Assembly (NCBI RefSeq): GCF_001942305.1
Contig: NZ_MKKE01000011.1
Location: 124,001 to 188,000 of the forward strand
From: Saccharomonospora sp. CUA-673
GTDB taxonomy: Bacteria; Actinomycetota; Actinomycetes; Mycobacteriales; Pseudonocardiaceae
Direction: 5' to 3'
Length of the DNA: 64,000 nt
Shown here piece after piece: positions 58,064-64,000 of this stretch. Each line of letters opens with the position of its first letter. Positions within the stretch are counted from its first letter, which is position 1. The notes under the pieces were generated by a model. That model had not been told where the DNA came from and searched no databases. It saw nothing but the letters and a program-made list of their open reading frames with translations. A program made the translations under genes and the position numbers.

Positions 58064-58423
58064 ATGACCGACGACACGCGCCCCTCGGGTTCGCCGACGC
58101 CGGAACCGGAGGAGGGGGACCCTACGGCCGAATTCCTCGACCAGGTTCGGCCCGAAGAAACGCCGTGGCGGGTAGACCGCACGCCCGACACCGCACCCGA
58201 CGGGAACGGCGCCGAGCAGTACGAACCGCAGTCGTACTTCAACCGCGCCACCGACGCCGTCGGGCGGGCCGCGCCGATGATGGCGCTCGGCGGCGTCGCC
58301 GGAATCGCCGGCGCCGACGCATACCACCGATTCAACCGGGCCGACCACACCCAGGACGCAGCCGACGGAGACCACGGCGACCCCGACGACCTCGGTGACC
58401 TCGACATGGGCGGCGGAATCTGA
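58064..58423 (+). CDS. small acidic conserved protein with one hydrophobic segment
   Basis: The protein has 119 residues. The N-terminus is acidic and Pro-rich (GSPTPEPEEGDPTAEFLDQV), then AAPMMALGGVAGIAGADAYHRF forms one hydrophobic helix, and the tail is Asp/Gly-rich. ATG 58064 follows GTGGAGG. I do not recognise a family. It is upstream of clpC2 but separated by the clpC2 operators. Confidence 0.65.
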   Translation: MTDDTRPSGSPTPEPEEGDPTAEFLDQVRPEETPWRVDRTPDTAPDGNGAEQYEPQSYFNRATDAVGRAAPMMALGGVAGIAGADAYHRFNRADHTQDAADGDHGDPDDLGDLDMGGGI

Positions 58424-58431
58424 CACCAAAC

Positions 58432-58448
58432 GTCAACCAGCGGTTGAC
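58432..58448. promoter_or_regulatory. clpC2 operator 1, GTCAACC-N3-GGTTGAC
   Basis: A perfect seven-base inverted repeat with a three-base centre. Its right arm contributes TTGAC to the -35 box TTGACG at 58444-58449. It is identical in arm sequence and spacing to operator 2. Confidence 0.8.
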
Positions 58449-58473
58449 GAAGGCGACCGGGTCAACCTATGGT
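58444..58473 (+). promoter_or_regulatory. clpC2 promoter (leaderless)
   Basis: TTGACG at 58444-58449, an 18-base spacer and TATGGT at 58468-58473 form a good sigma-70-type promoter. The -10 box ends six bases before the ATG at 58480, so the message is probably leaderless. Operator palindromes cover both boxes. Confidence 0.7.
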
Positions 58474-58477
58474 TGAC
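58461..58477. promoter_or_regulatory. clpC2 operator 2, GTCAACC-N3-GGTTGAC
   Basis: This is the second perfect copy, centred 29 bases after the first and overlapping the -10 box TATGGT. It ends two bases before the start codon, so binding here must prevent transcription. Confidence 0.8.
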
Positions 58478-58479
58478 GC

Positions 58480-59214
58480 ATGTCCGAAACACGCCAGCCC
58501 GCATACCCCATCAAGCTCGACGACCTGATCAACGCGATCAAGAACGCGCGCAGCGACGTCCTGGAACAACTGTCCGACGCAGTCCTGGCCGGGGAACACC
58601 TCGGCGAGATCGCCGACCACCTCATCGGCCACTTCGTCGACCAGGCCCGCCGATCGGGTGCATCGTGGACCGACATCGGCGCCAGCATGGGCGTCAGCAA
58701 ACAAGCCGTGCAGAAACGCTTCGTCACCAAAGGCGACGACGTCATGAACCCCGACGAAGGCTTCGCACGGTTCACCCCACGCGCCCGCAACGCCGTCATG
58801 GCCGCCGGCGACGCCGCCCGCGCACACGGCAACACCACCGTCACCACCGAACACCTCGTGCTCGGCCTGCTCAGCGAACCCGAATCACTCGCCGCCAAAG
58901 CGCTCGCCGACCACGGAATCACCGACAACGCCCTGCGCGAGGCGGCCACCGCCGCCCTGCCCGACGCCGCCGGCGACGAAGCACCCGAACTGCCGCCGTT
59001 CTCGGCCGACGCGAAGAAAGCACTCGAACTGACCTACCGCGAAGCACTCCGCCTCGGCCACAACTACATCGGCACCGAACACATCCTGCTCGCCCTGCTC
59101 GAGAACGAACACGGCACCGGCGTACTCAGCGACCTCGGCATCGACAAGGCCCGCATCGAGGACTTCGTCAACGCGGCCCTGCAACAACTCCTGCCTGAGG
59201 CCACCGACGACTGA
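58480..59214 (+). CDS. clpC2: ClpC2-like Clp N-domain protein with HTH
   Basis: This protein lacks ATPase modules. Residues about 5-85 resemble a helix-turn-helix region (HFVDQARRSGASWTDIGASM, then GVSKQAVQKRF). From about residue 95 there is a double Clp repeat N-domain (RFTPRARNAVMAAGDAAR, TEHLVLGLLSEPES, YREALRLGHNYIGTEHILLA). The length and order match ClpC2 of mycobacteria, which captures ligands of the ClpC1 N-domain and protects the protease. The HTH and twin upstream palindromes suggest autorepression relieved when the N-domain is occupied, which is an inference. Confidence 0.9.
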   Translation: MSETRQPAYPIKLDDLINAIKNARSDVLEQLSDAVLAGEHLGEIADHLIGHFVDQARRSGASWTDIGASMGVSKQAVQKRFVTKGDDVMNPDEGFARFTPRARNAVMAAGDAARAHGNTTVTTEHLVLGLLSEPESLAAKALADHGITDNALREAATAALPDAAGDEAPELPPFSADAKKALELTYREALRLGHNYIGTEHILLALLENEHGTGVLSDLGIDKARIEDFVNAALQQLLPEATDD

Positions 59215-59226
59215 CGGCCGGACGCG

Positions 59227-59913
59227 TCAGAGTCGATCGAGGATCCGCTCCATGTGGCCGATCTCGCTGGTCTGACTCGTCACGACATCCTGCGCCATCG
59301 TGATCGCCCGCGGCTCGATACCGTTCGCCAACTGATCCTCGGCCATCGTCAACGCACCCTCGTGATGCGTGATCATCAGCTCGAGGAACAACCGATCGAA
59401 GTCGGCACCCTCGGACTCCCGCAGTTCCTGCAACTGCTCCGGCGTCGCCATCCCCGGCATGTCCGCATGATCGTGCCCGCCATGATCCCCATGGTCGCCG
59501 TGATCACCGTGATCACCGTGGTCGTCGGGCGCGTGGCCGAAGTCCTCGAGCCACGTCGTCATCAACGTGATCTCGGCGTCCTGGGCGGCCGCGATCCGGC
59601 TCCCGAGTCGCTTCACCGCATCGTCCTGCGCCCGTCCCTCGATCATGTCGGTCATCACCACCGCCTGCTCGTGGTGGGGAATCATCATCTGCACGTACTC
59701 GACGTCGGCATCGCTCGCCCGACCCTCGCGGTCGTCGTCGCCCGCCGCCTCGGCAGCCGGCATCGTCGACGCCTCCTCGCCGGGAGCGCCGGGGACGATC
59801 ACGTCGGGACCGGCCGACGCGGCGTCCTGCTCACCGCTGCCGGTGCACGCAGCGAGCGAGAGGCAGCACACGGCTGCGAGGACAACGGGAACGGTGGATG
59901 CACGCCTGGTCAT
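59227..59913 (-). CDS. DUF305 lipoprotein with His-rich insert
   Basis: This DUF305 (ferritin-like four-helix) lipoprotein has 228 residues. The signal peptide ends in the lipobox LAAC. Duplicated DUF305 motifs MMIPHHEQAVVMTDMI and LMITHHEGALTMAEDQL carry paired His, Glu and Met that could bind copper. A His-rich DHGDHGDHGDHGGHDHADM segment links them. TTGACG and TTCCCT with a 17-base spacer lie seven bases before ATG 59913, indicating a leaderless message. It is divergent from the LVIVD gene. Confidence 0.87.
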   Translation of the reverse strand: MTRRASTVPVVLAAVCCLSLAACTGSGEQDAASAGPDVIVPGAPGEEASTMPAAEAAGDDDREGRASDADVEYVQMMIPHHEQAVVMTDMIEGRAQDDAVKRLGSRIAAAQDAEITLMTTWLEDFGHAPDDHGDHGDHGDHGDHGGHDHADMPGMATPEQLQELRESEGADFDRLFLELMITHHEGALTMAEDQLANGIEPRAITMAQDVVTSQTSEIGHMERILDRL

Positions 59914-59920
59914 GCGAGCC

Positions 59921-59949
59921 AGGGAACCGTCTCGAACGCCGGCCGTCAA
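59921..59949 (-). promoter_or_regulatory. promoter of the DUF305 gene (leaderless)
   Basis: On the minus strand TTGACG (59944-59949) and TTCCCT (59921-59926) are separated by 17 bases. The -10 box ends seven bases before the start codon, and no ribosome site is present. Confidence 0.55.
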
Positions 59950-60009
59950 TCGACAGGTCGGCGGTTTCTACCACGAGTGGCCCTATGCAGCAGCTAGTTA
60001 GCAAAAAAC

Positions 60010-60055
60010 CATCCTTTCGTATCTAGATTTCATCCTTTCGTAGGGCGAAGGATGG
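60010..60055. promoter_or_regulatory. repeated operator-like sites in DUF305/LVIVD intergenic region
   Basis: CATCCTTTCGTA occurs at 60010-60021 and again at 60031-60042, 21 bases (two helical turns) apart. An inverted copy CGAAGGATGG follows at 60046-60055. The cluster lies between the divergent genes and 33 bases before the LVIVD start, so it is a likely binding site for a regulator not present in this window. Confidence 0.6.
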
Positions 60056-60087
60056 TTGCTTCGCCGGAAAACGGAGAAGGAGCCAGG

Positions 60088-61482
60088 ATGCGAAGGACGC
60101 GATGGCGCCGCTTGGGCGCGCTCGCGGCAGGTGCTGCGGTGGTGGCCGCAAGCGTGGTGACCCCCGCTGCTGCCGCTCAGGACGAGATCCCCGACGTGGG
60201 CGAGATCGTCCACAGCGACAACATGCAGCACCTAGCGAACGTGCCGAAGCAGCCGCCGTTCGACAACCAGGATGCCTACAACAGCGACATCGCGTTCACC
60301 GGGAACTACGCGATCGTCGGCAACTACGACGGCTTCACGATCTTCGACATCAAGCAGCCGCGGAAGCCGGAGATCGTCAGCACGGTGCACTGCCCCGGTG
60401 GGCAGAACGACGTGTCGGTCCACGGTGACCTGCTGTTCATGTCGACCGACTATCCGCGGACCAACGACACGTGCGTCAGCGAGCCCACGGAAGGATCCGA
60501 CCCGAACGGCTGGGAAGGCATCCAGGTCTTCGACATCAGCGACAAGACCGCGCCGAAGTACGTCTCGGCGGTGCGCACCGACTGCGGCTCGCACACGCAC
60601 ACGATGATGCCCGACGGCGACTCGGTGAAGCTGTACGTCTCCTCCTACAGCCCCGCGCCGGAGCTGCCGAACTGTCAGCCGCCGCACGACAAGATCTCCA
60701 TCGTCGACGTGCCGATCGACACCCCCGAGGACGCCAAGGTCATCGCCACGCCCGTGGTGTTCCCCGACGGCGGCAACCCCGGTGGGGAGAACCCCGACGG
60801 AACGCAGCGGTCCGAGACCACCGGCTGCCACGACCTCACGGTCTACCCGGAGAAGAAGATCATGGCCGGCGCCTGCATGGGTGACGGCGTGCTGTTCGAC
60901 GTGTCCGACCCGGCCGACCCGAAGGTGACCGAACGGGTCCAGGACAACGAGAACTTCGCGTTCTGGCACTCGGCGACGTTCAACAACGACGCCACGAAGG
61001 TGATCTTCACCGACGAGCTCGGCGGCGGTGGCCTCGCGACGTGCAACGACACGTTCGGACCCAACCGCGGTGCCAACGGCATCTACGACCTGACCGGCGA
61101 GGGCAAGCTCGACTTCCAGAGCTACTACAAGATCCCGCGGAACCAGGCGGACACCGAGAACTGCGTCGCGCACAACGGTTCACTGATCCCGGTCCAGGAC
61201 CGCGACATCATGGTCCAGGCCTGGTACCAGGGCGGGGTGTCGGTGTTCGACTTCACCGACGCCGCCAACCCCGAGGAGATCGCGTTCTTCGACCGCGGAC
61301 CGCTGTCCGAGGACGAGAACATCACCGGCGGATCCTGGTCGGCGTACTACTACAACGGCTACATCTACTCGGCCGACATCCAGAAGGGTCTCGACGTGCT
61401 CGAGATCAGGGACCCACGGACGGCACCGGCGAAGTCCGTGAAGTTCGACGAGTTCAACCCGCAGACCCAGCCCAGCTACTGA
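60088..61482 (+). CDS. secreted LVIVD-repeat beta-propeller protein
   Basis: This secreted protein has 464 residues. The signal peptide (LGALAAGAAVVAASVVTPAAA) is followed by propeller repeats of the LVIVD type: YAIVGNYDGFTIFDIKQPRKP, GIQVFDISDKTAPKYVS, GVLFDVSDPADPKVTE and VSVFDFTDAANPEEIA. Several Cys pairs suggest disulfides. ATG 60088 follows GAGAAGGAG. It is divergent from the DUF305 lipoprotein and shares the repeated sites between them. The function is unknown; surface binding or an enzymatic propeller are both possible. Confidence 0.85.
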   Translation: MRRTRWRRLGALAAGAAVVAASVVTPAAAAQDEIPDVGEIVHSDNMQHLANVPKQPPFDNQDAYNSDIAFTGNYAIVGNYDGFTIFDIKQPRKPEIVSTVHCPGGQNDVSVHGDLLFMSTDYPRTNDTCVSEPTEGSDPNGWEGIQVFDISDKTAPKYVSAVRTDCGSHTHTMMPDGDSVKLYVSSYSPAPELPNCQPPHDKISIVDVPIDTPEDAKVIATPVVFPDGGNPGGENPDGTQRSETTGCHDLTVYPEKKIMAGACMGDGVLFDVSDPADPKVTERVQDNENFAFWHSATFNNDATKVIFTDELGGGGLATCNDTFGPNRGANGIYDLTGEGKLDFQSYYKIPRNQADTENCVAHNGSLIPVQDRDIMVQAWYQGGVSVFDFTDAANPEEIAFFDRGPLSEDENITGGSWSAYYYNGYIYSADIQKGLDVLEIRDPRTAPAKSVKFDEFNPQTQPSY

Positions 61483-61525
61483 CGGGCAGGGCCTCGGAGC
61501 GGGCTCGGACGACTCGATGACAACA

Positions 61526-61566
61526 ACGAAGGGGCGCTGTGGTCACGTGCCACAGCGCCCCTTCGT
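61526..61566. terminator. bidirectional hairpin terminator
   Basis: A perfect 17-base inverted repeat (ACGAAGGGGCGCTGTGG and its complement) surrounds a seven-base loop, between the convergent LVIVD and glbO genes. Confidence 0.8.
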
Positions 61567-61581
61567 GTGTCGGTCGACCGT

Positions 61582-61989
61582 TCAGACCCAGCTGTTCATC
61601 ATCGACTGGGCAGCCATCTCCATGTAGTTCCACAGCTGGGTGCGGTACGGCTCCTCGATGCCGCTCTCGTCGACGGCGATCCGCATCGCGCGCAGCCACG
61701 CGTCCCGCTCGATCGGGCCGATCTTGTACGGCGCGTGCCGCATCCGCAGACGCGGATGTCCGCGTTGATCGGAGTAGGTCTGCGGACCGCCCCAGTACTG
61801 GATGAGAAACAGCCGCAACCGCTCCTCGGCAGGGCCCAGATCCTCTTCCGGGTACAGCGGTCGCAGGACCTCGTCCTCGGCGACCTCCGCGTAGAACCGG
61901 GCGACCAGGGCGCGAAACGTCTCCGCACCGCCCACCGCGTCGTAGAACGTGTGCGGGCCCGCGGGATCGCCGCCGGACACCTGGGACAT
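61582..61989 (-). CDS. glbO: group II truncated haemoglobin GlbO
   Basis: This group II 2/2 globin of 135 residues binds haem and oxygen. [15 protein letters not shown] contains the B10 Tyr, and [17 protein letters not shown] is the E helix. [10 protein letters not shown] carries the proximal His, and [10 protein letters not shown] the Trp G8 typical of group II. ATG 61989 has AAAGGTGG upstream; an in-frame GTG at 61998 is also possible. In mycobacteria glbO is near the same gene block. Confidence 0.93.
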   Translation of the reverse strand: MSQVSGGDPAGPHTFYDAVGGAETFRALVARFYAEVAEDEVLRPLYPEEDLGPAEERLRLFLIQYWGGPQTYSDQRGHPRLRMRHAPYKIGPIERDAWLRAMRIAVDESGIEEPYRTQLWNYMEMAAQSMMNSWV

Positions 61990-62019
61990 CTCGGCCACCT
62001 TTCGACTCGAGTCCGTTGA

Positions 62020-63075
62020 TTAGGGGTTGCCGGCTCCGGGGAACAGGCGCTTGAGCGGAGGTTGGAAACCGGCCCGTTCGAACGCGGCCATGGCGTCGGC
62101 GCGCAGCGCGCGCTGCACCGCCCACTGCCGACCCGGCCGCACCTTCACCGTCAACCGCAGCTGCACCGCCTCGGGCGTGACGCCCTCGACGCCGAGCACC
62201 GTCGGCGGTTCGAGGATGTCGGCCGCGAGGTCCTCGCGTTCGGCCGACTCGGAGACGACCTCGTTGAGCAGTTCCGTCGCGCGGCCCAGGTCCGCGTCGT
62301 AGGACACCGGGATGTCGACGACGCCCACCGCGAAGCCCTGACTGAAGTTGCCGACGCGCAGCACCTCGCCGTTGCGGACGTACCAGACCGTGCCGTTGAG
62401 GTCGCGTAGCGTCGTGATGCGCAGTCCGACCGCCTCGACCGTGCCGGTCGCCTCGCCGACGTCGACGACGTCACCCACGCCGTACTGGTCCTCCAACATC
62501 ATGAAGATGCCGGACAGGAAGTCGCGGACGAGGTTCTGCGCACCGAAACCGACGGCGACGCCGACGATGCCCGCCGATGCGATGATCGGCGCCAGGTTGA
62601 TGCCCAGTTCGCCCAGGATGAGCACGAACGCGATCGAGTAGACGACCACGGTGGTGATCGACTTCAGCACCGAGCCGATCGTCTTGGCCCGCTGCCTGCG
62701 CCGTTCCACGACCGCCGGTCCGACCAGTTCGGGGGCCTTCTCGCGCAGCGGCTTCAGCAGGGCCGGGGTCTTCTTGGGGTCACCGTCCTCGGGTTCGCGC
62801 GTCGTGCGGTCGATGACCCTGCGGATCGCGAAGCGCACCACGAAGGCCAGGATGGCGATCAGCAGGATCGTCAGCGGCTTGGCGATGAGCCAATTCGCGG
62901 AGCCGGCGAGCCATTCGTTGTGCGTGATCTGCCAGACCTGCTGGCACCACGTCCCGCCCTCGTGAATGCAGGACGGCGGCTCGCTGAGCAACTGGTCCAC
63001 TTGGCGAACGAGTCCTTCCCCTGAGTTTGTGACGCCGCCCACTTCGCTTGCCTCGGAAGGGCGCCGGTGAGGCAT
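62020..63075 (-). CDS. small-conductance mechanosensitive channel, MscS family
   Basis: This MscS-type channel releases solutes on osmotic downshift. The N-terminal region contains a Cys pair (CIHEGGTWCQQ), then three membrane helices. The pore helix is IIASAGIVGVAVGFGAQNLV (Gly/Ala packing), followed by RDFLSGIFMMLEDQYGVGD and the beta domain TVEAVGLRITTLRDLNGTV. I chose ATG 63075; an in-frame GTG at 63120 would add 15 residues. It is divergent from the HNH gene. Confidence 0.9.
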   Translation of the reverse strand: MPHRRPSEASEVGGVTNSGEGLVRQVDQLLSEPPSCIHEGGTWCQQVWQITHNEWLAGSANWLIAKPLTILLIAILAFVVRFAIRRVIDRTTREPEDGDPKKTPALLKPLREKAPELVGPAVVERRRQRAKTIGSVLKSITTVVVYSIAFVLILGELGINLAPIIASAGIVGVAVGFGAQNLVRDFLSGIFMMLEDQYGVGDVVDVGEATGTVEAVGLRITTLRDLNGTVWYVRNGEVLRVGNFSQGFAVGVVDIPVSYDADLGRATELLNEVVSESAEREDLAADILEPPTVLGVEGVTPEAVQLRLTVKVRPGRQWAVQRALRADAMAAFERAGFQPPLKRLFPGAGNP

Positions 63076-63117
63076 GTTGACCACGTCGAGTTCCACAGTC
63101 ACGGTACTGGCAATCGA

Positions 63118-63137
63118 CACGTGTGTTCACACACGTG
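63118..63137. promoter_or_regulatory. palindrome CACGTGTG-N4-CACACGTG
   Basis: A perfect eight-base inverted repeat with a TTCA spacer lies in the divergent region between the mscS and HNH genes, overlapping the optional upstream GTG of mscS. It could be an operator for either gene. Confidence 0.45.
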
Positions 63138-63190
63138 CGTTTCGGTGCCGATGTGTGGTCGACTAGGGCAGCACCGGTGGAGGTGGTCGC

Positions 63191-63922
63191 GTGCCAGACC
63201 GACAACCGAGCCCTCACGGCGCTCATTCCCGGCAGCCGGCCGGGCAGGCGTCGGAGGTGATGTTGTGCGCGCCGGGATCCGGCGTGAACCGCGGAACGGT
63301 CCCCAGCGGACCGCAGCCGACCGGGCCCCCGCGGGCCGGCCGGGTCACGCGGTCGCACGGCCCGTGGCGTTCCCGCGAGGCCGGCTCCGGTTCGTCGGGC
63401 CCCGGATGGGGCAAACGCCGTGTGCTCCTGCTCAACGCGACCTTCGAGCCGCTCACCGCGCTGCCGTTGCGGCGCGCGATCGTCCTGCTCGTCTGCGGCA
63501 AGGCCGAGGTCGTCCACGAGGATCCGTCCGGACTCACGCTGCATGCCGCCACCATGACCGTCGACGTTCCGTCGGTGATCAGGCTGAGCAACTACGTCCG
63601 CGTACCTTATCGCGCGCAGGTTCCGCTGACTCGTGCAGGGTTGATGCACCGGGACCGGTTCCGGTGCGCCTACTGCGGAGGGCGCGCCGAGACGATCGAT
63701 CACGTGCTTCCCCGCAGTCGCGGTGGACCCCACTCGTGGGAGAACTGCGTCGCCAGCTGCGCCAAGTGCAACCACCGCAAGGCCGACAAGCTGTTGTCGG
63801 AACTCGGCTGGAGCATGCGGACCGTGCCGCGCGCGCCGCACGGTCCGCACTGGCGGCTGCTCGCGCACGCCAAGGAGACCGACCCGTTGTGGCACCGGTA
63901 CCTGGGAGCGCCCGCGGCCTGA
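63191..63922 (+). CDS. HNH endonuclease, Rv2469c-like
   Basis: This HNH nuclease has 243 residues. A variable Pro/Gly/Arg-rich N-terminus of about 75 residues precedes RVLLLNATFEPLTALPLRRA, the conserved family start. The HNH zinc-finger fold is FRCAYCGG, IDHVLPRSRGG and SCAKCNHRKADK, with paired CxxC zinc ligands and catalytic His in the DH motif. GTG 63191 has GGAGG seven bases upstream. This is a conserved single-copy actinobacterial gene, unlike the DUF222/HNH gene. Its natural target is unknown. Confidence 0.88.
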   Translation: MPDRQPSPHGAHSRQPAGQASEVMLCAPGSGVNRGTVPSGPQPTGPPRAGRVTRSHGPWRSREAGSGSSGPGWGKRRVLLLNATFEPLTALPLRRAIVLLVCGKAEVVHEDPSGLTLHAATMTVDVPSVIRLSNYVRVPYRAQVPLTRAGLMHRDRFRCAYCGGRAETIDHVLPRSRGGPHSWENCVASCAKCNHRKADKLLSELGWSMRTVPRAPHGPHWRLLAHAKETDPLWHRYLGAPAA

Positions 63923-63941
63923 TCGGTTTCCGATACCCGCA

Positions 63942-63987
63942 CGAACATCCCGACTCACACGTCGCAACGTGTGGGCCGGGATGTTCG
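63942..63987. terminator. hairpin terminator after the HNH gene
   Basis: The outer arms CGAACATCCCG and CGGGATGTTCG and the inner arms CACACGT and ACGTGTG form a long hairpin with a four-base loop, 20 bases after the stop codon. Confidence 0.75.
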
Positions 63988-64000
63988 CGGTGATTTTCCG

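Overview
The window is high-G+C actinobacterial chromosome, most likely from the order Pseudonocardiales. The clues are strongly G/C-ending codons, Tat and lipoprotein signals, leaderless promoters, HelR, the 180-kDa type of NAD glutamate dehydrogenase, a ClpC2 homologue and a 13E12-type DUF222/HNH gene. The order ssb-like, ettA, gdh, thioesterase, small conserved gene resembles the mycobacterial Rv2478c-Rv2474c block. No genus can be named from the sequence alone.

Layout. 1-4,043: an edge fragment of an IclR-type regulator facing a TRAP transporter operon (dctPQM plus a short-chain dehydrogenase). 4,179-5,318: a cold-shock-domain protein and an acetyltransferase. 5,494-7,929: tRNA-Arg(TCT) followed by a short, lower-G+C accessory stretch of small or degenerate genes. 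8,027-18,531: a ROK regulator facing a sugar ABC transporter, a Gfo/Idh/MocA oxidoreductase, two TIM-barrel isomerase-like proteins (one with a Tat signal) and a secreted glucose/sorbosone-dehydrogenase-like PKD protein. 18,631-25,659: an overlapping ebo-type metabolite-traffic operon led by an inositol-phosphate-synthase-like gene. 26,422-40,994: two sulfonate/taurine-type ABC systems on the minus strand, one with a flavin monooxygenase. They flank a reductase, helR with a rifamycin-associated element, a CzcO-type flavoprotein, and metX-metY with a CoA-binding protein. 41,203-44,752: a winged-helix regulator, a secreted I36-type protein and a CopD-CtaG fusion. 44,920-56,282: the conserved ssb-ettA-gdh block with an Ala-rich protein inserted. 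56,283-58,014: a minisatellite, a large inverted repeat and a DUF222/HNH gene with mosaic composition. 58,064-63,987: a small conserved protein, clpC2 with twin operators, a divergent DUF305/LVIVD pair, glbO, an MscS channel and an HNH nuclease.

At least 23 places show a reading frame that breaks and resumes one frame over. In nearly every case the break is explained by loss of a single G or C from a GG/CC run. I treat these as likely sequence errors and annotate each broken gene as one CDS across the break.

The most interesting parts are the ebo-type operon, helR with its upstream element, and clpC2 with two identical-architecture palindromes lying exactly on its -35 and -10 boxes. After these come three palindromes at the TRAP promoter and the structured, skewed DNA around the DUF222/HNH gene.
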